The notes beneath the pieces were generated by a model. It was not told the origin of the DNA, made no database searches, and saw nothing but the letters and a program-made list of their open reading frames with translations. Position numbers and translations under genes: made by a program. 64,000 bases of DNA from Pseudomonas sp. LS44 (GTDB lineage Bacteria; Pseudomonadota; Gammaproteobacteria; Pseudomonadales; Pseudomonadaceae): positions 3,634,001 through 3,698,000 of the forward strand of contig NZ_CP102830.1 of the NCBI RefSeq assembly GCF_024730785.1. The letters run 5' to 3'. This document shows positions 39,095 to 45,770 of this stretch, piece after piece; within the stretch, counting starts at the first letter, position 1, and every line of letters begins with the position of its first letter.

Positions 39095-39466
39095 ATGCCA
39101 ACCACCACCCGCGAACTGACCGCCATCGGCGAAACCATTCAGCTCTACTTCGACGGCATGCACCACGGCGACACCGCACGCCTGCGCCAAGCCTTCCATC
39201 CGCAGGCCTTTCTGTTCGGCTACTTCAACGGCAAGTTCTGCCATGACTCGCTGGATGCCTGGATGAAAGAAGTGGCCGACACGCCCAAGCCCATCGACAA
39301 CGACGAAGCGTATGACATGCGCATCGTCAGCACCGACGTCAGCGGCCAGGTGGCGATCGTCAAAGTGGCGGTGCTCTACCTCGGTCTGCGCTTCACCGAT
39401 TACCTGACCCTCAGCCAACTCGACGGCCGCTGGCAGATCGTCAACAAAGCCTACGTGCACGACTGA
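39095..39466 (+). CDS. NTF2-like family protein (lumazine-binding type)
   Basis: A 123-aa cone-shaped NTF2-fold protein (Lumazine_bd_2/SnoaL-like) with the pattern IQLYFDGMHHGDTARLRQAFHP and the closing DGRWQIVNKAYVHD. No catalytic residues can be assigned. Members are usually small-ligand-binding or stress-linked proteins of unknown role. GGAGG before ATG 39095 fixes the start; the longer frame from 39008 is unsupported. Followed by a palindromic REP. Confidence 0.8.
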   Translation: MPTTTRELTAIGETIQLYFDGMHHGDTARLRQAFHPQAFLFGYFNGKFCHDSLDAWMKEVADTPKPIDNDEAYDMRIVSTDVSGQVAIVKVAVLYLGLRFTDYLTLSQLDGRWQIVNKAYVHD

Positions 39467-39483
39467 AGCGCGGCCCTGCTCGT

Positions 39484-39543
39484 GTAGGAGCGAATTCATT
39501 CACGATCGTGGTGTGCGCCTATCGCGAATGAATTCGCTCCTAC
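39484..39543. repeat. REP pair, GTAGGAGCGAATTCATTC type
   Basis: Perfect 18-bp arms GTAGGAGCGAATTCATTC and GAATGAATTCGCTCCTAC, 24 bp apart. This is the well-known Pseudomonas REP type with the GTAGGAGCGA core. Confidence 0.85.
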
Positions 39544-39653
39544 GGTGCCGATGGCCCTCCATGCGCTAGACCCGCGGTCGCTTGCCCGCCAAACCCTGGC
39601 GCTCTGCCACCCAGTCGCAGTAAGGTCGACCCAACCTCCAGCAAGGACGAACC

Positions 39654-40466
39654 ATGGCCAACAAGCCGCAAACCTCCCGCCAGCAGAAGCACCTCGCGGT
39701 GCTGATCGACGCCGACAACGCCCCCGCCGCCATCGTCGAAGGGCTGTTCGAGGAAATCGCCAAATACGGCATCGCCAGCGTCAAACGCATCTACGGCGAC
39801 TGGACCCAGCCCAACCTCGGCGGCTGGAAGAAGGTGCTGCTCGATCACTCGATCCAGCCGATGCAACAGTTCGCCTACACCAAGGGCAAGAACGCCACCG
39901 ACAGCTCGCTGATCATCGATGCCATGGACCTGCTCTACACCCGGCGCTTCGACGGTTTCTGCCTGGTCTCCAGCGACAGTGACTTCACCCGCCTGGCCGT
40001 GCGCCTGCGCGAGGAAGGCCTGACCGTCTACGGCTTCGGCGAACAGAAGACGCCCAAGCCCTTCGTCTCCGCCTGCGACAAGTTCGTCTACACGGAAATC
40101 CTCCGCGCCGATGCCGTCGAACCGGCCGCCGAGCCCACCAGCGCACCAGTTGGCGGCAGCAGTCAGGATGCCAAGCCCAGCGAAAAACCCGCCGCCACCT
40201 CGGTTAAAGCGCAAAGGGTGCCGGTGGACTTCATCGCCAAGGTCCTCGACGACATCGCCGACGACGAGGACGACTGGGTGCAGCTCGGCGCGGTCGGCTC
40301 CAACATCGGCAAACTGCGTCCAGAGTTCGACCCACGCCTGTACGGCTTCAAGAAACTCAGCGAACTGATCAAGGCCCAGCCCAAACGCTTCGAATTGGAG
40401 GCCCGCAGCAGCAACACCACCGGTGGCAAAGACCTCTACGTGCGCAACCGCAAGCCGGGCAAATAA
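39654..40466 (+). CDS. NYN-domain (LabA/DUF88-like) protein with C-terminal LOTUS/OST-HTH domain
   Basis: A 270-aa protein. The NYN/PIN-like nuclease domain (about 13-150) has Asp19 and Asp21 in VLIDADNAP, Asp83 and Asp89 in TDSSLIIDAMDLLY, and Asp108/Asp110 in SSDSDFTRL. These are the expected metal-binding acidic residues, so it may be an active RNase. A linker rich in Ala/Pro/Ser follows (about 150-185), then an OST-HTH/LOTUS domain (about 188-265: VDFIAKVLDDIADDEDDWVQ ... FKKLSELIKAQPKRFEL). LOTUS domains bind RNA. The pairing resembles eukaryotic MARF1. Monocistronic by context. No partner genes are evident. Confidence 0.88.
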   Translation: MANKPQTSRQQKHLAVLIDADNAPAAIVEGLFEEIAKYGIASVKRIYGDWTQPNLGGWKKVLLDHSIQPMQQFAYTKGKNATDSSLIIDAMDLLYTRRFDGFCLVSSDSDFTRLAVRLREEGLTVYGFGEQKTPKPFVSACDKFVYTEILRADAVEPAAEPTSAPVGGSSQDAKPSEKPAATSVKAQRVPVDFIAKVLDDIADDEDDWVQLGAVGSNIGKLRPEFDPRLYGFKKLSELIKAQPKRFELEARSSNTTGGKDLYVRNRKPGK

Positions 40467-40474
40467 TCACTGAT

Positions 40475-40618
40475 CGTTCCCACGCTCCCGCGTGGGAACG
40501 CCGCCCGGACGCCCCAGATCCGTAGGGTGGAAAACCGCGAAGCGTTTTCCACGCGGTGGGCATCCACGCGGTCGCCATCCAAAAGCCGGTGGATGAAAAA
40601 AGCGTCATCCACCCTACG
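40475..40618. repeat. palindromic repeats downstream of the NYN gene
   Basis: A hairpin CGTTCCCACG...CGTGGGAACG (40475-40500) is followed by a larger palindrome from CGTAGGGTGGAAAACCGCG to CATCCACCCTACG (40521-40618). A shorter version of the latter is at 42214-42283 and a decayed part at 42907-42946. The remaining gap to fabV (40619-40871) shows nothing I recognise. Confidence 0.75.
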
Positions 40619-40871
40619 TGGCTGGCCGGCCCCGGGCAGGGAACCATCAGCCCGTAACGTGACAAGCCCTCAATACGTGTCGGATCGCCGCCAACCGGCG
40701 TCAACATCCACGATGCGGCGGCGAACGCCGGCCGCACTGGACCGTAAACCCGACGCCTTGCGCTAAACTCGGGTCCCCATTTCGCGACGACGCGTGTCGG
40801 CATCTGAATGGCTTGGCCTCCTCGAGAGGCGTTCAGATCCGCCAGGCGCACTCCCAGACGAGGTAGACAAG

Positions 40872-42086
40872 TTGATCATCCATCCCAAAGTCCGCGGCTT
40901 CATCTGCACCACCACGCACCCGCTGGGTTGCGAGCTCAACGTCCGCGACCAGATCGAAGCAACCCGCGCCCAAGGCGTACGCACTGACGGACCGAAAAAG
41001 GTCCTGGTGATCGGTGCCTCCAGCGGCTACGGCCTGGCCGCGCGGATCACCGCCGCGTTCGGCTTCGGTGCCGACACCCTCGGCGTGTTCTTCGAGAAGC
41101 CCAGCAGCGACACCAAGCCCGGCACCGCCGGCTGGTATAACGCCGCCGCGTTCGACAAGTTCGCCAAACAAGCCGGTCTGTACAGCCGTTCGATCAACGG
41201 CGACGCCTTCTCCGATGAAGCCCGCGCCCAAGCCATCGAGCTGATCAAGAACGAAATGGGCGGCAAGGTCGACCTGGTCGTCTACTCGCTGGCCTCGCCA
41301 GTGCGCAAACTGCCAAGCACCGGCGAACTCAAGCGCTCGGCGCTCAAGCCGATCGGCGAACCCTACACCTCCACCGCCATCGACACCAACAAAGACACCA
41401 TCGTCCAAGCCTCGATCGAGCCGGCCACCGAGCAGGAAGTCGAAGACACCGTCACCGTAATGGGCGGCCAGGACTGGGAACTGTGGATCGACGCCCTTGA
41501 GCAAGCCGACGTGCTGGCCCCAGGCGCGCGCAGCGTGGCGTTCAGCTACATCGGCACCGCCATCACCTGGCCGATCTACTGGCACGGCGCTCTGGGCCAA
41601 GCCAAGGTCGACCTCGACAACACCGCCAAGCGTCTGGACGCGCGCCTGCAGAAACTCAACGGCGGCGGCGCCAACGTGGCGGTGCTGAAGTCGGTGGTCA
41701 CCCAGGCCAGCGCGGCCATCCCGGTGATGCCGCTGTACCTGTCCATGGTCTTCCAGATCATGAAGGACAAAGGCCTGCACGAAGGCACCGGCGACCAGCT
41801 CAACCGCCTGTTCCGCGACCGCCTCTACCGCGCAGACGGCCAGGCGCCGGAGACCGACGAAGAACAACGCCTGCGCCTCGACGACTGGGAACTGCGCGAC
41901 GACGTACAGGACGCCTGCAAGGCCCTGTGGCCGCAAGTGACCACCGAGAACCTGTTCCAACTCACCGACTACGCCGGCTACAAGCACGAGTTCCTCAAGC
42001 TGTTCGGCTTCGAGCGCGACGACGTCGACTACGACGCCGATGTCTCGCCGGCGGTGCAGTTCGACGTAATCGAGCTGCAAGGCTGA
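40872..42086 (+). CDS. fabV: trans-2-enoyl-[ACP] reductase FabV
   Basis: A 404-aa NADH-dependent enoyl-ACP reductase of the FabV class, which completes fatty acid elongation and is intrinsically insensitive to triclosan. Conserved N-terminus [23 protein letters not shown] loop [14 protein letters not shown], and the Tyr-x8-Lys catalytic pair in [10 protein letters not shown]. The frame runs from 40794, but a TTG at 40872 with GAGGT 8-9 nt upstream gives the family N-terminus, so TTG is the likely start. A strong terminator follows. FabI, if also present, is elsewhere. Confidence 0.95.
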   Translation: MIIHPKVRGFICTTTHPLGCELNVRDQIEATRAQGVRTDGPKKVLVIGASSGYGLAARITAAFGFGADTLGVFFEKPSSDTKPGTAGWYNAAAFDKFAKQAGLYSRSINGDAFSDEARAQAIELIKNEMGGKVDLVVYSLASPVRKLPSTGELKRSALKPIGEPYTSTAIDTNKDTIVQASIEPATEQEVEDTVTVMGGQDWELWIDALEQADVLAPGARSVAFSYIGTAITWPIYWHGALGQAKVDLDNTAKRLDARLQKLNGGGANVAVLKSVVTQASAAIPVMPLYLSMVFQIMKDKGLHEGTGDQLNRLFRDRLYRADGQAPETDEEQRLRLDDWELRDDVQDACKALWPQVTTENLFQLTDYAGYKHEFLKLFGFERDDVDYDADVSPAVQFDVIELQG

Positions 42087-42111
42087 TCACGCCCTAGCTG
42101 CTGCTTCACGA

Positions 42112-42140
42112 AAAAGGCCAGTCTCGCGACTGGCCTTTTT
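42112..42140 (+). terminator. terminator of fabV (copy 1 of a duplicated hairpin)
   Basis: Stem AAAAGGCCAGTC/GACTGGCCTTTT with a TCGC loop and a T run. The 38-bp block 42107-42144 is repeated exactly at 42311-42348. Confidence 0.88.
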
Positions 42141-42144
42141 CTTT

Positions 42145-42500
42145 GCGCGCGCTCCCACGCAGGAACGTGGGAGCCATCAAGCCCCAGCAAGCAACCACGC
42201 TGCCGCCCCGTACCGTAGGGTGGAAAACCGCGAAGCGTTTTCCACCGAGAGCCGGTGGATGTAAAAAGCGACATCCACCCTACTCGCTGATCCCAGCCGC
42301 GCCTCTGATCCACGAAAAAGGCCAGTCTCGCGACTGGCCTTTTTCTTTTCTGCCCCCCAACCCAGCCGCTCCCGCCCAGTTGATCATTCCCACGCTCCGC
42401 GTGGGAATGCCGCCCCGGATGCCCCAGCGTCCAGGCTTCGGGACGCGGAGCGTCCCTGGCTGAGTTCCCACGCAGAAGCGTGGGAACCATCGAGAATCTG
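42145..42500. repeat. repeat-rich gap: GTTCCCACG hairpins and GTAGGGTGG palindrome
   Basis: No gene. It holds hairpins GCTCCCACG...CGTGGGAGC (42151-42174), CATTCCCACG...CGTGGGAATG (42385-42409) and GTTCCCACG...CGTGGGAAC (42464-42487), plus the GTAGGGTGGAAAACCGCG palindrome (42214-42283) and the duplicated terminator at 42316-42344. Confidence 0.8.
42316..42344 (+). terminator. second, identical copy of the fabV terminator hairpin
   Basis: Identical over 38 bp to the fabV terminator (42311-42348 equals 42107-42144) but with no gene directly before it. It is evidence of a local duplication or of spreading of a palindromic sequence. Confidence 0.7.
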
Positions 42501-42508
42501 GCAATCAC

Positions 42509-42540
42509 TTGACCTTCCCAGAGCGGGAGGGTTGATGCTG
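42509..42540 (+). promoter_or_regulatory. candidate CueR (MerR-family) promoter of copZ
   Basis: A -35 box TTGACC overlaps the dyad ACCTTCCC-N5-GGGAGGGT (one mismatch between arms). A GATGCT -10-like box follows with a 19-bp spacer. This overlong-spacer layout with the dyad inside is diagnostic for MerR-type activators, and the dyad resembles CueR sites of other bacteria. It lies 41 bp before the copper chaperone ATG. Confidence 0.7.
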
Positions 42541-42580
42541 GTCGTACGGCCACTCCGCCGTTCAATCAGTGAGGTGATAT

Positions 42581-42781
42581 ATGTTTTCTCTGCAGGTTAC
42601 CGGGATGGGCTGTGGCAGCTGTGTCAGCAAAATCACGAAGGCCATCCAGGCACTGGATCGGGACGCACAGGTAGAAGTGGATCGAGCGGCCGGCAAGGTG
42701 ACGGTTGAGAGCACAGAAAGTGCTGAATCGATCCGCGAGGTCATCCAGGAGCTTGGCTACGCGGCTCAGGTCAGCGCCTGA
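42581..42781 (+). CDS. copZ: CopZ-type copper chaperone (HMA domain)
   Basis: A 66-aa soluble ferredoxin-like HMA domain with the metal site GMGCGSC (Cys11 and Cys14). These proteins bind Cu(I) in the cytosol and pass it to CopA-type ATPases or buffer it. A strong GAGGTGAT ribosome-binding site precedes the ATG. No CopA ATPase or cueR regulator is adjacent. The CueR-like promoter upstream supports copper induction. A mercury or general HMA role is possible but less likely. Confidence 0.9.
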   Translation: MFSLQVTGMGCGSCVSKITKAIQALDRDAQVEVDRAAGKVTVESTESAESIREVIQELGYAAQVSA

Positions 42782-42862
42782 TCAAAACCCACTCCTCCCG
42801 CGCCTTACCCTCCGGCGAACGCACTTCGCCGAGCCGCGAGCGAACCAGCCGCGCCCGCCCCG

Positions 42863-42898
42863 TTGATGGTTCCCACGCAGGAGCGTGGGAACCATCAA
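42863..42898. repeat. perfect 16-bp-arm hairpin, GTTCCCACG family
   Basis: TTGATGGTTCCCACGC and GCGTGGGAACCATCAA with a 4-nt loop. It is followed at 42907-42946 by a decayed piece of the GTAGGGTGG palindrome (GGCCGGTGAATGAAAAAACG). No gene in 42782-43024. Confidence 0.75.
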
Positions 42899-43024
42899 AC
42901 CATCGAAAGGGCCGGTGAATGAAAAAACGTCATCTACCCTACATGGCTAACCAGTGGCGTCTGATCGCCCCAAAACTTAGATGGTGCGGATTGGCCTGGG
43001 GCTCCTCAGGCCCGGAGGTTGAGC

Positions 43025-43255
43025 ATGTGGGTCACCATTGCTTTCTTCGTAGGCCTGTTACTCGCGATCTCCCTGTATCTGATCTTCCTGCACCATCCCA
43101 CGGTCAGGTTCGGTAAGTGGCTCTGGAGTATCCTCCCGAAGACGGCACAGGTCGTACTCGCCACTATCTGGTTGCTGATTGTTGGCCTGGCCATGCTGAT
43201 CGGCATCCCGCTCTATTTCTATGGAATGATCTTCGGACCATGCACCAGATGCTAG
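43025..43255 (+). CDS. small membrane protein, 76 aa
   Basis: Two hydrophobic helices (about residues 3-24 and 41-68) separated by a basic loop (HHPTVRFGKWLWSILPK). It ends with GPCTRC. GGAGG 6 nt before ATG 43025 makes translation very likely. No family recognised; it lies within the repeat-rich islet between copZ and a secreted acidic protein. Confidence 0.65.
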   Translation: MWVTIAFFVGLLLAISLYLIFLHHPTVRFGKWLWSILPKTAQVVLATIWLLIVGLAMLIGIPLYFYGMIFGPCTRC

Positions 43256-43317
43256 CCACCCATGCCCAGCTCCACCCCTGGTAGCTCGTAGGATGGGCCA
43301 CTTATCTTGGAGAGAAA

Positions 43318-43593
43318 ATGAAATCCCTTGTTCTGGCCACGATATTTTTACTAGGAGCCCTGCAAGAGGTGAGCGCCGATAGCTTCGATGACTATGAATG
43401 CACGGACGATTGCTCAGGCCATCAGGCTGGTTACGACTGGGCGGAGGAAAACGACATCGACGACGAGTCGGCTTGCGATACCCCTTCCAACTCGTTCAAT
43501 GAGGGGTGTCAGTCATATGTCGAAGGTGGCGATGGGGCGGTGACATCAGAGGACGATGAGGATGACTACGGTTATGACGATGACGACGAATAG
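43318..43593 (+). CDS. small secreted acidic protein with four cysteines
   Basis: 91 aa: signal peptide (MKSLVLATIFLLGALQEVSA), then a mature 71-residue part with Cys28, Cys32, Cys53 and Cys64 (probably two disulfides), the pattern SGHQAGYDWAEENDID...NSFNEGCQSYVE, and a C-terminal Asp/Glu tail (DEDDYGYDDDDE). GGAGAG precedes the ATG. The GHxAGYxWAExNxI/FNEGCxxYV pattern looks like a small conserved family of exported proteins, which I cannot name. The acidic tail could bind cations. Function unknown. Confidence 0.7.
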   Translation: MKSLVLATIFLLGALQEVSADSFDDYECTDDCSGHQAGYDWAEENDIDDESACDTPSNSFNEGCQSYVEGGDGAVTSEDDEDDYGYDDDDE

Positions 43594-43799
43594 CTCATCG
43601 CGTAGGCCTAACGCGGCGTTCGGTTGAGTTGCACATCACACAGTAGCTTTCTCCACGCAAGGACAAAAAAGTCAGCCGCCATATGACTCCTTATAATTCC
43701 CATATCAATGGCATGGGAATTATCTATTGGTCACCAGAATGCTGCCCAGCTACAGTCCGAGAACGCCTGATTTCTGGCGCCCAAACGGATGGTATGAAT

Positions 43800-43940
43800 A
43801 TGAAGAAGTTGTTCACCGTAGTTCTGTTTAGCTTGTTTGCGTCAACTGCCTTCGCTGGCTCTTGCGACCATAGTTGGCAGACAGCAAAAGATGGCTCGTC
43901 CTGTGGCGGCCGATCTGCAGACACCCGCCCTGGCGGTTGA
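43800..43940 (+). CDS. small exported protein, 46 aa, two cysteines
   Basis: MKKLFTVVLFSLFASTAFA is a textbook signal peptide, followed by a 27-residue mature peptide GSCDHSWQTAKDGSSCGGRS... with Cys22 and Cys35. An in-frame ATG two codons upstream (43794) is an alternative start. The short mature part resembles the N-terminal portion of longer small exported Pseudomonas proteins (SCxxxWQTxxxGxxCGGRA), so this copy may be truncated. No known function. Confidence 0.55.
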   Translation: MKKLFTVVLFSLFASTAFAGSCDHSWQTAKDGSSCGGRSADTRPGG

Positions 43941-43952
43941 TCTAGTTCGTAG

Positions 43953-43979
43953 GATGGGTTGAGCGCAGCGATACCCATC
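43953..43979. repeat. GTAGGATGGGTTGAGCG-type half repeat
   Basis: GATGGGT and ACCCATC arms around GAGCGCAGCG, related to the inverted repeat at 25631-25702. Confidence 0.6.
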
Positions 43980-43990
43980 GCCGCAAATAA

Positions 43991-44018
43991 AAAAGGCCAG
44001 TCTCTCGACCGGCCTTTT
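43991..44018. terminator. bidirectional terminator at the bauC end
   Basis: AAAAGGCC...GGCCTTTT with inner GTC/GAC pairs. A/T runs on both sides allow termination in both directions. It is a diverged relative of the duplicated fabV terminator and serves bauC on the minus strand. Confidence 0.8.
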
Positions 44019-44042
44019 TGTTTCCCGCTTTAACTTCCTACA

Positions 44043-45539
44043 TCAACCATTACTCGGAAACGCAAACTGCGCCGCCTCATGGCTGGCACGCTGCGGCCAA
44101 CGTTGGGTGATGGCCTTGCGGCGGGTGTAGAAGCGCACGCCGTCCGGGCCGTAGGCGTGCAGGTCGCCGAATAGCGAGCGTTTCCAGCCGCCGAAGCTGT
44201 GGTAGGCGACCGGTACCGGCAGCGGTACGTTGATGCCGACCATGCCGACTTCGATCTCGTCGCAGAACAGCCGGGCGGCTTCGCCGTCGCGGGTGAACAG
44301 GCAGGTGCCGTTGCCGTATTCGTGGTCGTTGATCAGCTGCATGGCGGCTTCCAGGCTGTTGACGCGCACCACGCAGAGCACCGGGCCGAAGATTTCTTCC
44401 TGGTAGATGCGCATGTCCGGAGTGACCTTGTCGAACAGCGTGCCGCCGACGAAGAAGCCGTCCTCGTGCCCGGCAACGCGCAGGTCGCGGCCGTCGACCA
44501 CCAGTTCCGCGCCGGCCTTGAGGCCGTCGTCGATGTAGCCGACCACGCGGTCGCGCGCCGCGGCGGTGACCAGCGGGCCCATGTCGAGGCCGCAGGTGGT
44601 GCCGGCGCCGATCTTCAGCGCCTGGATCTGCGGCACCAGCTTGGCGATCAGCGCATCGGCGACCTGGTCACCGACTGCCACCACCACCGAGATGGCCATG
44701 CAGCGCTCGCCGCAGGAGCCGTAGGCGGCGCCCATCAGCGCACTGACCGCGTTGTCGAGGTCAGCGTCGCCGAGCACCACGGCGTGGTTCTTGGCGCCGC
44801 CGAGGGCCTGCACGCGCTTACCGCGCTTAGCGCCTTCGCTGTAGATGTATTCGGCGATCGGCGTCGAGCCGACGAAGCTGATGGCCTTGACCGCCGGCGC
44901 CTCGATCAGCGCGTCGACCGCGCCCTTGTCGCCGTGCACCACGTTGAGCACGCCCTTGGGCAGGCCGGCTTCGTGGAACAGTTCGGCGATCAGCAGGGTC
45001 GAGCTCGGGTCGCGCTCGGAGGGCTTGAGGATGAAGCAGTTGCCGCAGGCGATGGCCAGCGGATACATCCACAGCGGCACCATGGCCGGAAAGTTGAACG
45101 GGGTGATGCCGGCGACCACGCCGAGCGGCTGCTGGTCGCTCCAGGCGTCGATGTTCGGGCCGACGTTGCGGCTGTACTCGCCCTTCAGCACTTCCGGGGC
45201 GGCGCAGGCGTACTCGACGTTCTCGATGCCACGCTTGAGTTCGCCGGCGGCATCTTCCACGGTCTTGCCGTGCTCTTCGCTGATCAGTTGGGCGATCTTC
45301 GCCTCGTTCTGCTCGAGCAGTTGCTTGAAGCGGAACAGCACCTGGGCACGCTTGGCCGGCGGGGTGTTGCGCCAGGCCGGGAAGGCGGCCTTGGCGGCGT
45401 CGATGGCGAGTTGCACGGTGGCGTCGTCGGCCAGCGGCACCTGGCGGATCGCCTCGCCGGTGGACGGGTTGTAGACGGCGGCGCTGCGGCCTTGGCCGGC
45501 GACGCGTTCGCCGTTGATCAGGTGCGGGATGTGGCTCAT
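44043..45539 (-). CDS. bauC: 3-oxopropanoate/methylmalonate-semialdehyde dehydrogenase (CoA-acylating)
   Basis: A 498-aa ALDH-superfamily enzyme converting malonate semialdehyde (and methylmalonate semialdehyde) with CoA and NAD+ to acetyl-CoA (or propionyl-CoA) and CO2. Visible are GVVAGITPFNFPAMVPLWMYP (about 144-164), the catalytic Cys in GSCGERCMA (about 284), and a C-terminal SLFGDLHAYGPDGVRFYTRRK typical of MMSDH. MmsA of valine catabolism is the paralogue. The pairing with bauA and a divergent LysR gene argues for beta-alanine use (BauC). It lies downstream of bauA across 231 bp of palindromic repeats. Confidence 0.9.
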   Translation of the reverse strand: MSHIPHLINGERVAGQGRSAAVYNPSTGEAIRQVPLADDATVQLAIDAAKAAFPAWRNTPPAKRAQVLFRFKQLLEQNEAKIAQLISEEHGKTVEDAAGELKRGIENVEYACAAPEVLKGEYSRNVGPNIDAWSDQQPLGVVAGITPFNFPAMVPLWMYPLAIACGNCFILKPSERDPSSTLLIAELFHEAGLPKGVLNVVHGDKGAVDALIEAPAVKAISFVGSTPIAEYIYSEGAKRGKRVQALGGAKNHAVVLGDADLDNAVSALMGAAYGSCGERCMAISVVVAVGDQVADALIAKLVPQIQALKIGAGTTCGLDMGPLVTAAARDRVVGYIDDGLKAGAELVVDGRDLRVAGHEDGFFVGGTLFDKVTPDMRIYQEEIFGPVLCVVRVNSLEAAMQLINDHEYGNGTCLFTRDGEAARLFCDEIEVGMVGINVPLPVPVAYHSFGGWKRSLFGDLHAYGPDGVRFYTRRKAITQRWPQRASHEAAQFAFPSNG

Positions 45540-45602
45540 GGGGTGGTCCTTGTTCTCGATTCAGGCGGGGAAGACACACAGGCGTCCACCGCAGAAGTAG
45601 TC

Positions 45603-45710
45603 CCCTCTCCCGTTTACGGGAGAGGGTTAGGGAGAGGGTTAGGGAGAGGGTGGCTTTGCTGCTGGGCCCGGCCCTCTCCCCCGGCCCCTCTCCCATAAAT
45701 GGGAGAGGGG
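45603..45710. repeat. CCCTCTCCC palindrome pair plus 12-bp tandem repeat between bauA and bauC
   Basis: Hairpins at 45603-45626 and 45685-45710 (CCCTCTCCC...GGGAGAGGG). Between them GGGTTAGGGAGA occurs as a direct tandem (about 45624-45650). A further GTAGGGCGGGTG...CACCCGCCCTAC palindrome follows at 45721-45762. It may insulate bauC from bauA transcription. Confidence 0.75.
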
Positions 45711-45770
45711 AGGAAAATCTGTAGGGCGGGTGAAACCCGCGCGGGTTGCACCCGCCCTACGGTTGACGCG

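Noticed and set aside
13224..44018. Terminator hairpins of the GCCCGG or GGCCAGTC type as a possible tRNA or small RNA gene.
   Set aside because: They are short simple stems with T runs placed right after genes. No cloverleaf or promoter for an independent RNA is seen.
45600..45760. Possible CRISPR-like array of GGGAGAGGG repeats.
   Set aside because: The units are palindromes and a 12-bp tandem with no regular spacer length and no unique spacers. No cas gene is present.
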